Shown here piece after piece: positions 1-6,773 of a stretch of DNA of 11,535 nucleotides (position 1 is its first letter; every line of letters starts with the position of its first letter). The translations under genes and the position numbers were made by a program. The DNA lies in the NCBI GenBank assembly GCA_013911345.1, contig JACETJ010000031.1, forward strand, positions 1 through 11,535. The letters run 5' to 3'. The stretch comes from Congregibacter sp. (GTDB lineage: Bacteria > Pseudomonadota > Gammaproteobacteria > Pseudomonadales > Halieaceae). Below the pieces are notes generated by a model. That model ran no database searches. It had not been told where the DNA came from and was given only the letters and a program-made list of their open reading frames with translations.

Positions 1-1
1 G

Positions 2-358
<357 letters not shown>

Positions 359-372
359 GTGTTGGATTCAAA

Positions 373-1680
373 CTAGCCTCCCAACTTGTCCCGCAAGCTG
401 TAAAACAGCATCCCCGCCACCAGCCCCGGCCAGCGCAGCAGGGTGCCGCCCGGGAAGCCATGGGTCGGCACTGACGCCATCAGTTCAAAGCCGTGGGTGT
501 CACCGTCTATCGCTTCCGCAAGCAGATGCCCGGCCATGGTGGCGGTGGGGACTCCATGGCCAGAGAACCCCTGCGCATACCATATGTGGTCACCCACACG
601 CCCAAAGTCTGGCATGCGGTTCATCGTAATGCCTACGGCGCCACCCCAGCCATACTCTACGTCGATCTCCTCAAGCTCCGGATAGATGTTGAGCATGTGG
701 GGGCGCACGAAGGATTTGATGTCCCGCGGGAAGCGACTTGAGTAGTTTTCCCCGCCCCCGAAGAGCATTCGGCCGTCTTCGGAGAGCTTCCAATAATTAA
801 TCACGAATAGCGTATCCGACATCGATAGGTTGTCTCGGTTAATCCGTGGCAATAGATGGGAGGGAAGGGGTTCGGTAGCGATCACAAAATTATTGATGGG
901 CATGATGTTGCTCGCGAGCCGCGGCATCAGCTTGCCGAGGTAGGCGTTACACCCGAGTACCACGTGTCGCGCTCTCACCTGACCGTGTTCGGTTTTAACG
1001 TCACCCGACTGCCCGCCTGAAGCGGGCTGGGCACGGCTGTTCTCGTAGATTCTGACGCCTGCCTCGGCGGCGGCGCGCGCCAGCCCAACGGCATATTTCA
1101 GCGGGTGCAGGTGTCGGCATCCGTCGTCCAGCAAAGCGCCATAGAATCCTTGCGCGCTGGTGCGCTCTGCCACCTCATCGGGCGAAAGGTACGAAAGTTG
1201 CTGGTAACCATACTGAGATTCGAGGTGCTCGAGCTCCTCCTGCAGCTCTTCAGCGTGGCTGGGCTTCGCGGCCAAATGCAGGTTTCCCGATCCGAGCTCG
1301 CAGTCAATCTGATACTCGTCGACCAGGTCGCAGACTTTTTGCACGGCGTCGAGCCCAAGTTGCCAGAGGCCTTTGGCGGCATCCATGCCCACCCATTTTT
1401 CGATGCTGGATTGATCCGCCCGTTGGCCTGTGCCGACGTGACCGCCGTTCCGACCCGAGGCACCCCAGCCGACACGCTCGGCCTCTAACAGCACCACGTC
1501 ATAGCCCTTTTTCTTGAGGTGCAAAGCCGTGGACAACCCCGTATAGCCGCCACCGATGACGCACACATCGGCGGCTTCCTCGCCTTTTAGAGGTGGGAAA
1601 GCGGGCAGAAGCGGCGCTGTAGCGGCATACCAGCTATCGGGGTATTTCCCTGCGGTATGGCCGGTGATTCGATCATTCAT
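373..1680 (-). CDS. puuB: Gamma-glutamylputrescine oxidase-like FAD oxidoreductase (PuuB family)
   Basis: This is a DAO-family flavoenzyme. PuuB oxidises gamma-glutamylputrescine to the aldehyde with release of ammonia and H2O2, in the cytosol. From the ATG at 1680 the protein is 435 residues, close to the 426 I recall for E. coli PuuB. The dinucleotide-binding motif GGGYTG is at residues 43-48 and ends in an acidic LLEAE. The family signature GWGASGRNGG is at 71-80. Near the C-terminus are YAQGFSGHGV and a YSLRDKLGG ending, both very like E. coli PuuB. The frame stays open upstream to 1788, and an ATG at 1689 is an alternative start. I prefer 1680 because longer versions run into the divergent puuA-like gene. 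The neighbouring glutamine-synthetase-like gene supplies the expected glutamylated amine, which supports the assignment. Exact amine preference (putrescine or another polyamine or monoamine) cannot be read from sequence. Confidence 0.85.
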   Translation of the reverse strand: MNDRITGHTAGKYPDSWYAATAPLLPAFPPLKGEEAADVCVIGGGYTGLSTALHLKKKGYDVVLLEAERVGWGASGRNGGHVGTGQRADQSSIEKWVGMDAAKGLWQLGLDAVQKVCDLVDEYQIDCELGSGNLHLAAKPSHAEELQEELEHLESQYGYQQLSYLSPDEVAERTSAQGFYGALLDDGCRHLHPLKYAVGLARAAAEAGVRIYENSRAQPASGGQSGDVKTEHGQVRARHVVLGCNAYLGKLMPRLASNIMPINNFVIATEPLPSHLLPRINRDNLSMSDTLFVINYWKLSEDGRMLFGGGENYSSRFPRDIKSFVRPHMLNIYPELEEIDVEYGWGGAVGITMNRMPDFGRVGDHIWYAQGFSGHGVPTATMAGHLLAEAIDGDTHGFELMASVPTHGFPGGTLLRWPGLVAGMLFYSLRDKLGG

Positions 1681-1697
1681 GGTTGGCATTATGCCGC

Positions 1698-1726
1698 TTG
1701 CCGGTATCGAGACGCCATCCGATACT
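1698..1726 (+). promoter_or_regulatory. Candidate sigma70 promoter for the puuA-like gene
   Basis: TTGCCG at 1698-1703 and GATACT at 1721-1726 are separated by 17 bp. Each matches the consensus at four of six positions. The predicted transcript would start about 25 nt before the ATG at 1757. The site sits in the only 76-nt gap between the divergent puuA-like and puuB-like starts, so it or an overlapping regulator site could control both. I saw no convincing minus-strand promoter; CATAAT (1688-1693) lies too close to the puuB start to judge. Confidence 0.35.
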
Positions 1727-1756
1727 GTGCCCGTGTTGAGCTGCCCGCGGGGCGTT

Positions 1757-3187
1757 ATGAGTGAGCCGAACCACAAAACGGCATCCAATCAAGCAGGTGC
1801 ATACAGTCCTGAGGGCGTCAGCGACGCCTCTCAGGTGCCGTCTGCCGATATGGCCACCATCGAGGCGTGGCTGAAGGAGCACAAAATCTCCGAGGTGGAG
1901 TGCCTCGTTCCCGACATGACGGGCAATGCCCGCGGGAAATTTATACCGGCGCACCAGTTCATTGCGAACCGGGAGATCAAGCTACCTGAATCCATCATGG
2001 TGCAGACCGTCACCGGTGAGTACACCGACGACCATTGGGATTTCGTAGAGCCCACCGATACCGATATGTTGCTCAGGCCCGATGCCTCCACTCTGAGGCT
2101 GGTGCCCTGGGGACGCGAGCCGACCGGGCAAGTCATTGCCGATTGCTATAAGGCCGATGGCGAGCCACACCCACTGTCTACCCGCAACGTACTGCGTTAC
2201 GTGTTGGGACTGTACGAGGAAGCCGGTCTCAAACCGGTGGTAGCGCCCGAGGTGGAGTTCTATCTCGTCAACAAAAACACCGATCCCGATTATGAGCTGA
2301 TGCCACCCAAGGGGCGCTCAGGTCGCCGCGAGGTGGCTCGTCTTTCCTACAGCATTGATGCTGTGGCGGAGTTTGAAGACTTCGTTGAGGACATGTACGA
2401 CTTTGCCGACAAGCAACAGCTGGATGTCGATACGCTGATACATGAGAACGGCGCCGCCCAGTTGGAGATTAACTTCAACCATGGCGATCCGCTGGCGATG
2501 GCCGATCAGGTCTTTGTCTTCAAGCGTACTGTTCGAGAGACCGCTCAGCGATACAACATGTATGCGACGTTCATGGCCAAGCCCATGCAGCGCGAGCCAG
2601 GTTCGGCGATGCACATTCATCAGAGTGTGATCGATCTGGAGACGGGCAAGAATATTTTTGCTACCGATGATGGTAAGCCGAGTCAGGCCATGATGGAGTT
2701 TATGGGTGGCCTACAGCGCTATACGCCGGAGCTCATCAGCTTCTACGCACCCAACGTGAACTCTTATCGGCGTCTTGCGCCCGATATTTCTGCGCCGATT
2801 AATTTGAGCTGGGGCTTTGATAATCGCACCACTGCGTTCCGGGTACCAAACTCTGATCCTGCCAATTTGCGAATTGAAAATCGCTTCCCGGGCGTCGACG
2901 CCAATCCCTACCTGGCGATCACAGCGACGCTGGCCAGTGGGCTTCTGGGCATGCGCCAGCACCTTCAACCCTCTGAGCCTCATCATGGCACGGCCAACGA
3001 GGACGCCGTCGGTGTGGCGAGAACGTTGGAAGAGGGTGTGCGCAAGCTGAACAACACGCCTGAATTGCAGGCCATGATTGGCGAGTTGTTCATGCGCGCT
3101 TACGCTGCCGTGAAGCTCGATGAGTTCGAGGAGTTCAATCGCGTGATCAGCTCCTGGGAGCGAGAGCACCTGTTGTTGCAGGTCTGA
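1757..3187 (+). CDS. puuA: Glutamine synthetase family protein, probable gamma-glutamylputrescine synthetase (PuuA-like)
   Basis: PuuA-type enzymes use ATP to join glutamate to putrescine or a related amine, opening the gamma-glutamyl polyamine route in the cytosol. From the ATG at 1757 the protein is 476 residues, near the 472 I recall for E. coli PuuA. The glutamine synthetase features appear in order: the N-terminal beta-grasp part with DMTGNARGKFIP (53-64), EVEFYL (165-170, metal-binding Glu), QLEINF (235-240), ATFMAKP (270-276), GSAMHIH (282-288), APNVNSYRR (331-339), the substrate-side FRVPNSD (361-367) and IENRFPGVDANPYL (373-386). The Tyr-adenylylation region of GlnA is not apparent. 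The frame stays open upstream to 1556, inside the puuB-like gene; that extension is an antisense shadow. The divergent FAD oxidase is the expected next enzyme. Ordinary GlnA is unlikely. Another gamma-glutamyl-amine ligase of this family remains possible. Confidence 0.85.
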   Translation: MSEPNHKTASNQAGAYSPEGVSDASQVPSADMATIEAWLKEHKISEVECLVPDMTGNARGKFIPAHQFIANREIKLPESIMVQTVTGEYTDDHWDFVEPTDTDMLLRPDASTLRLVPWGREPTGQVIADCYKADGEPHPLSTRNVLRYVLGLYEEAGLKPVVAPEVEFYLVNKNTDPDYELMPPKGRSGRREVARLSYSIDAVAEFEDFVEDMYDFADKQQLDVDTLIHENGAAQLEINFNHGDPLAMADQVFVFKRTVRETAQRYNMYATFMAKPMQREPGSAMHIHQSVIDLETGKNIFATDDGKPSQAMMEFMGGLQRYTPELISFYAPNVNSYRRLAPDISAPINLSWGFDNRTTAFRVPNSDPANLRIENRFPGVDANPYLAITATLASGLLGMRQHLQPSEPHHGTANEDAVGVARTLEEGVRKLNNTPELQAMIGELFMRAYAAVKLDEFEEFNRVISSWEREHLLLQV

Positions 3188-3235
3188 GATCTTGTTCATC
3201 ACTCGCAACCGGCGGCACTGCGGCAGTTACTGATC

Positions 3236-4075
3236 ATGAATTCGGCACTGGGGTATCAGATTTTTCGTTGGGTGAAATATCTCACCTACGCGTTGCTGTC
3301 TCTGAATATCTGGTTGTTTCTTGCTGAGGAGATCGACAGCGCGCGATTTGCTATTGCGACCGGCGAAGAGGTGGCAATGGGCATTCAGTTGTTTTCTGCC
3401 ACGCTCGATACCCTCGCCTGGGTGATCCTACTGCTGCTCTTTGAGCTTGAGACAGCGGTCATTCCCGACGAGCGTCTGCGAGGCCCCCTCCGCTACGGTA
3501 TTCATGGCGTGCGCATGCTGTGCATGCTGGCAATCGTCATGGCTTTCCTTGGCTACTTTGGTGAATGGCGCACTTTGCTTCCGAGTGAGCTTTTGATCGG
3601 AGACGCCTGTGCGCGGGTCAGCGAGGGGTGGTCTTACATGGTCAAGCTTGACGATTTTGTGCCGCTGACGGCCGAGAACTGTGGCCAGTTTGGTGCGGAT
3701 ACGCGGCTTGTCTCGGGGCTCGACAGTGTCGTCGCCTCACCAGCCGGGCTCTTAGAGGGTCAGCGTCTGGCGCTGGTCGATGTGATCAACTCAGCTACCT
3801 GGATTCTGGTGGTTATTCTGCTCGAGATTGAGGTGAGATTGCTGACGCGGTGGGGAGGGGGTTCCCGGCCGATGGCCAGTGTGGCCAACAGCCTGAAAAT
3901 CATCCTTTACGGCACACTGGTGGTGGCCGCCATCTACTGGGGCTTCAAGGGAGACTTTCTGGATTTCTGGGACGCTGCGCTATGGCTATTTGCGTTCGTC
4001 TTCATCGAACTCAATGTGTTCGAGTGGCAGCAGGAAATCCGTGATCAAGCCTCTGGATCCTCGGATGTTGTCTGA
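3236..4075 (+). CDS. Unknown six-helix membrane protein
   Basis: I do not recognise this 279-residue protein. It shows six likely membrane helices at about residues 12-30, 55-73, 90-108, 185-203, 218-236 and 245-263. The distribution of Arg/Lys puts both ends in the cytoplasm and the long loop at 110-184 in the periplasm. That loop carries C125 and C149, which could form a disulfide. Helices 2, 4 and 6 share a similar end, a hydrophobic run closing in an acidic pair or residue (LLLLFELE, VVILLEIE, FVFIELN), and aromatic Trp residues precede each. This hints at an internally repeated unit. The ATG at 3236 follows the puuA-like stop by 48 nt with only a weak ribosome site, so it may be transcribed with that gene. 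Function is unknown; a channel or sensor-like role would be a guess. Confidence 0.75.
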   Translation: MNSALGYQIFRWVKYLTYALLSLNIWLFLAEEIDSARFAIATGEEVAMGIQLFSATLDTLAWVILLLLFELETAVIPDERLRGPLRYGIHGVRMLCMLAIVMAFLGYFGEWRTLLPSELLIGDACARVSEGWSYMVKLDDFVPLTAENCGQFGADTRLVSGLDSVVASPAGLLEGQRLALVDVINSATWILVVILLEIEVRLLTRWGGGSRPMASVANSLKIILYGTLVVAAIYWGFKGDFLDFWDAALWLFAFVFIELNVFEWQQEIRDQASGSSDVV

Positions 4076-4306
4076 CTAGAGCTCCTCACCGAAGTCGAGG
4101 TCATAGTCTCCAAGCTCCTCACGAAGCCTCAGCATCTCCAGACGTTCCTCAGCGCGACGACGCTTCGCAGCTTTAAGCGCTTTTTCGGTCACTGCTTCTG
4201 CAAAATCCAGTGACTCGAACTCTTCGTCGTCTAGCTCGGCCATTGCCGGATCAAATAATTCTTCAGCCGGCTCCTCGGTTACCACAGTTGATTCTCTCTC
4301 ACCCAT
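4076..4306 (-). CDS. Small highly charged protein of unknown function
   Basis: The 76-residue product starts at the ATG at 4306, which has a purine-rich GGGGGGTGG a few bases upstream. The frame is open further, to 4333, but that extension would swallow the ribosome site. Residues 1-37 are strongly acidic. Residues 38-66 form a probable basic amphipathic helix (KALKAAKRRRAEERLEMLRLREE), and the end is acidic again (DYDLDFGEEL). There is no signal peptide or Cys. The layout recalls small gammaproteobacterial PA3496/DUF3545-type proteins, but I cannot confirm membership. Its stop codon directly abuts the stop of the convergent membrane-protein gene with no base between, and no hairpin terminator separates them. 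Confidence 0.6.
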   Translation of the reverse strand: MGERESTVVTEEPAEELFDPAMAELDDEEFESLDFAEAVTEKALKAAKRRRAEERLEMLRLREELGDYDLDFGEEL

Positions 4307-4593
4307 AAACCACCCCCCGATGATCCTGAACAAAAGACCAGCGACGACCGCTGGTTCGCGCCATCAGAGCGCAGTGCCAAGCAGGTCACAAGAAATTTTT
4401 TGGTCTGAAGGGGTATATCGCAAATAACAAATTAAGCTAAGGGCGGCGATCGATTTGGATGTATAAAGACAGGTTCCCCCTAACCATTTTGCTGCCCTCG
4501 CGCATTGCCGCTGTCGGAGGGTCTTCGCGGCCTTGGGTAAAGTACCGGTTTGCGGGGTTGGGCGGTGCCCAAAGAGCCTAGGCAGCGTGAGCT
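4307..4593. other. Intergenic region between small charged-protein gene and shikimate kinase
   Basis: About 290 nt without a supported gene. It must hold the leader of the small protein gene (transcribed leftward) and the 3' end of the shikimate kinase transcript. Visible structures are the inverted repeat at 4337-4355 and a weaker one at 4558-4572 (TTGGGC, 3-nt gap, GCCCAA), which has no T-run on either strand. The part at about 4390-4460 is AT-rich compared with its surroundings and is the likeliest promoter location, but I found no -35/-10 pair I would defend. Confidence 0.5.
4337..4355. repeat. Perfect inverted repeat in the leader of the small charged-protein gene
   Basis: ACCAGCG and CGCTGGT form a 7-bp perfect stem with a 5-nt loop (ACGAC), extendable by one G-T pair. 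It lies 31 nt upstream of the ATG at 4306, so it is either in the leader RNA or an operator. There is no T-run long enough to call a terminator on either strand. Confidence 0.5.
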
Positions 4594-5097
4594 TCAGGCC
4601 ACTTGGGTGACGATCGTCTCAACAATCTCTGCTGGCGTGGCATCATCGCAGTCGACCACAATCTCCCCGTAGCGCTCGTAGAGTGGCACCCGTTCTTCGT
4701 AGAGGTCCTGCAGCGTCTGCTCGCCATTGGCGGCGATGCCCCGCTGAGGAGCAAGGGATACGCGGTATTCAATCGTGTCCAATCGTGCGCGCAGATACAC
4801 CACGGTTGAGACGCCGCCGAGTCGCGCCATGATGTTCTCGCTATAGATTACCGAGCCCCCGGTAGAGATCACGGACGGAAAAAGGGGCATGCTGGTTAAC
4901 ACCTGTTCCTCTATGGCTCTGAATGCCGCATTGCCTTTGCTATCCATGATCTGCTGCAAGGACAGGCCTTCCTGCGCTTCGATCAGGCCATCAGCATCGA
5001 CCAACTCCAGATCCAGCCGTGCAGCCAATGCCGCACCAATCGTGCTTTTGCCGCTTCCGGGCATGCCAATCAATGAAATGATCTTATCGGTGGCCAC
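4594..5097 (-). CDS. Shikimate kinase (AroK/AroL family)
   Basis: Shikimate kinase phosphorylates shikimate with ATP in the cytosolic aromatic amino acid pathway. The 167-residue length fits. Walker A GMPGSGKST is at 11-19. The acidic shikimate/Mg pair is DAD at 34-36 (usually DTD). R60 in FRAIEEQ, the STGG motif at 78-81, the lid Arg in APQRG (R119) and RVPLYERY (136-143) cover the substrate-binding set. The start is GTG at 5097 with AAGGAA about 11 nt upstream, a slightly long spacing; no ATG is available nearby. In many proteobacteria aroK sits beside aroB. Here the gene stands alone, so this may be a second paralogue or a divergent family member. The lid differs from the usual RPLL form, so specificity is not fully certain. 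Confidence 0.8.
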   Translation of the reverse strand: MATDKIISLIGMPGSGKSTIGAALAARLDLELVDADGLIEAQEGLSLQQIMDSKGNAAFRAIEEQVLTSMPLFPSVISTGGSVIYSENIMARLGGVSTVVYLRARLDTIEYRVSLAPQRGIAANGEQTLQDLYEERVPLYERYGEIVVDCDDATPAEIVETIVTQVA

Positions 5098-5121
5098 AGT
5101 GATGGATGTTCCTTTTCAAGA

Positions 5122-5136
5122 CAGGGTCTGACCCTG
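5122..5136. repeat. 15-bp perfect palindrome upstream of the shikimate kinase gene
   Basis: CAGGGTC-T-GACCCTG has two 7-bp arms around one central base. It lies 25 nt before the GTG start of the shikimate kinase gene. It could be an operator or a leader hairpin. It also resembles GGGTCAGACCC-type interspersed palindromes that I remember from gammaproteobacterial genomes near REP-associated transposases. That recollection is not proof, and only one copy is seen here. Confidence 0.55.
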
Positions 5137-5301
5137 ATAACACACGTCGAGCCTACCCGATAGTGAAGCTGCAATGTATCAACATGAAGCCCGAACCGTG
5201 TGCAACGATGTTCGTACGAGGTGGGCTGTCTTGCCGATCACAGTTGCGCTCCGCGCAGTCCGAGCTGCAGGTTGTGAGCTGAAGCAGGAGGTTAGACGAA
5301 T

Positions 5302-5853
5302 TCAGTTCGCCCAGTCGCGCTCGGCCTTGAACTGCTGGGAGAGATACTCCATCTGATCCGCTAAGACCCGCTCTTTGGCCAGAAAATGCCATTCGTAAGT
5401 GTTGGGTCTGAATGGCACGGCGAGCAGTGGCATGTGAGCTTCTTCCGGCGTCTGACAATCTTTTAGCCAGTTACAGCGCTTGCAGGCGGCGACGACGTTT
5501 TCCCATTTATCACTGCCCCCGCGGGAAATAGGAACGACGTGATCCCGGGTCAGCTCGCTGCGAGTGAACTGGCCGCCACAGTAGAGACAGCGGTGATCGT
5601 CACGCCGAAACAGCGTGCGGTTACAGAGCGGCGGCGTGAAGTGGTTCATCACCCGGCCTTCAAGGGCGACAATCGGTTGCAGGATAATCTCAGAGCGGAT
5701 GCCGGTGAGGCGCTGTATGCCCCCGAAAACAGGGGGAAGGGATTCCCCGATGCCGTAAAGAACATCGCCGCGGGCGTAGGCGGTGATCGCCTCGTTCAGT
5801 GTCAGCCACCCTCTGGGTTGACCCGACACGTCCAGCTTGAGAATCGCTTGCAT
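5302..5853 (-). CDS. HNH endonuclease family protein
   Basis: The 183-residue protein has a C-terminal-half HNH (beta-beta-alpha metal) nuclease domain. A zinc ribbon is formed by C89-x2-C92 and C124-x2-C127. The catalytic block is TRDHVVPISRGG (102-113, with D104-H105), followed by WENVVAACKRCN (117-128). The N-terminal 70 residues (RGWLTLNEAITAYARGDVLY) are typical of a stand-alone HNH family widespread in proteobacterial chromosomes, where it is not tied to a restriction system. No methylase, phage or intron feature is nearby. The domain implies DNA nicking or cleavage, but the cellular role is not established from sequence. The ATG at 5853 sits after a modest purine-rich stretch (GAGCGAGG). 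About 204 nt without a gene separate its stop from the shikimate kinase start; apart from the palindrome I see nothing firm there. Confidence 0.85.
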   Translation of the reverse strand: MQAILKLDVSGQPRGWLTLNEAITAYARGDVLYGIGESLPPVFGGIQRLTGIRSEIILQPIVALEGRVMNHFTPPLCNRTLFRRDDHRCLYCGGQFTRSELTRDHVVPISRGGSDKWENVVAACKRCNWLKDCQTPEEAHMPLLAVPFRPNTYEWHFLAKERVLADQMEYLSQQFKAERDWAN

Positions 5854-5877
5854 GGGCCTCGCTCACTGGTTTCTTCG

Positions 5878-5906
5878 ACGTTACTGAAAAACCCAGCGCG
5901 TGACAA
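5878..5906 (-). promoter_or_regulatory. Candidate promoter for the HNH gene
   Basis: On the minus strand TTGTCA (5901-5906, five of six to the -35 consensus) is followed after 17 bp by TAACGT (5878-5883, a poor -10). The transcript would start about 20 nt before the ATG at 5853. The spacing is ideal but the -10 is weak. Confidence 0.3.
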
Positions 5907-6034
5907 TCGCTGAAACAGAAAATTCATGCTCACGCGGCTGTGAGGCCTTTGAGCGATGGGTCAGGTGGGATCTTTTTGTGAGCGCCGAAGTCAGCAGGCT
6001 TCAACTCAGCTGGCTCACTTCACTTCACATCACA

Positions 6035-6646
6035 TTACTGCGCCAGCCACGCTCCGCTCACCAACTCCTGCTCGCCGCGCAGCACCCGGCCACAGAACCT
6101 CTCGCCCGCTTGAACAGCGCCCACTCCAGCCGGGGTGCCGGTCATGATGATGTCGAAGTCTTCCAACACAAGAAACTGGCGGAGCTCTCTCACAATCACA
6201 TCGGGTGGGTAGAGCATCAGGCTGACATCGCCTTTTTGTCGCAATTGATCGTCGACCATCAGTTCAACACCGAGTTGTGTGAGGTCCTTCGGTGCCGTCA
6301 CAAATTCGCTGAACAGTGCTGACCCAGTGAACGCTTTGCTGCGCTCCCAGGGCAGGCCCGAGGCTTTGAGTTTTGCCTGAGTTTCGCGTTTGGTGAGATC
6401 CAGACCAAAGCCGACGCCTGCCACCTCGCCTCCCTGCATGAGGAGGCAGATCTCGCCTTCATAGTGCAGAGGCTCGTCCAGCGCCGCAAATAAATCAGCA
6501 CCGATCGATGTCGCGGGCTTCATGAACACCACCATGTTTTCGGCGGGGACCGACGCCATTTCCTCGATGTGAGCTGCGTAGTTTTTCCCAACGCACACTA
6601 CTTTCCCAGGCCGCACCGACTGCCCGATGAATACCACTGATGCCAT
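6035..6646 (-). CDS. Fumarylacetoacetate hydrolase family protein (YcgM-like acylpyruvase type)
   Basis: Small single-domain FAH proteins hydrolyse C-C bonds in acylpyruvates or decarboxylate oxaloacetate in the cytosol. From the ATG at 6646 the protein is 203 residues, right for this class. GGAGGG lies 6 nt upstream, which fixes the start; the open frame to 6775 is spurious. The divalent-metal ligands appear as LHYEGE (E63, E65) and GLDLTKRETQ (D83). The catalytic Lys is in WERSKAF (K104), and TGTPAGVG (169-176) is the usual C-terminal signature. Early residues VGKNYAAHIEEM are also standard. No adjacent pathway gene points to a substrate. The gene is divergent from the sulfatase with a shared 127-nt region. 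The gap after its stop (5854-6034) contains only the HNH promoter candidate. Confidence 0.88.
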   Translation of the reverse strand: MASVVFIGQSVRPGKVVCVGKNYAAHIEEMASVPAENMVVFMKPATSIGADLFAALDEPLHYEGEICLLMQGGEVAGVGFGLDLTKRETQAKLKASGLPWERSKAFTGSALFSEFVTAPKDLTQLGVELMVDDQLRQKGDVSLMLYPPDVIVRELRQFLVLEDFDIIMTGTPAGVGAVQAGERFCGRVLRGEQELVSGAWLAQ

Positions 6647-6670
6647 CACAATCCCTCCAGAACAGGCTGC

Positions 6671-6699
6671 ACTATAAGCCTCCTGTAGTAGGCTGTCCG
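6671..6699 (-). promoter_or_regulatory. Candidate sigma70 promoter for the FAH-family gene
   Basis: On the minus strand CGGACA (6694-6699) and TATAGT (6671-6676, five of six) are exactly 17 bp apart. The predicted leader would be about 20 nt and contain the strong GGAGGG ribosome site before the ATG at 6646. For the divergent sulfatase I found no comparably good plus-strand pair in 6700-6773. Confidence 0.5.
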
Positions 6700-6773
6700 C
6701 ATCGCCAATCGGCCCCTGTTCAAGTACGCTTACTCCCCTCAAATACATTACAACAACATGACGAGGGGACAGC

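Noticed and set aside
1105..1488. Open frame on the plus strand inside the puuB-like gene
   Set aside because: It is antisense to a clearly conserved flavoprotein region and its product resembles nothing.
4441..4470. TATAAA at about 4461 as a plus-strand promoter
   Set aside because: There is no -35 at the right distance, and it would drive only antisense RNA into the shikimate kinase gene.
4558..4572. TTGGGC/GCCCAA inverted repeat as terminator of the shikimate kinase gene
   Set aside because: It has a 6-bp stem but no T-run after it on either strand.
5153..5458. Open frame on the minus strand overlapping the HNH gene end
   Set aside because: Its Ser/Arg/Ala-rich product has no family features and most of it overlaps the real HNH reading frame.
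6010..6034. Short CACTTCACTTCACATCACAT tandem-like run after the FAH gene
   Set aside because: It is too short and irregular to call a repeat element.
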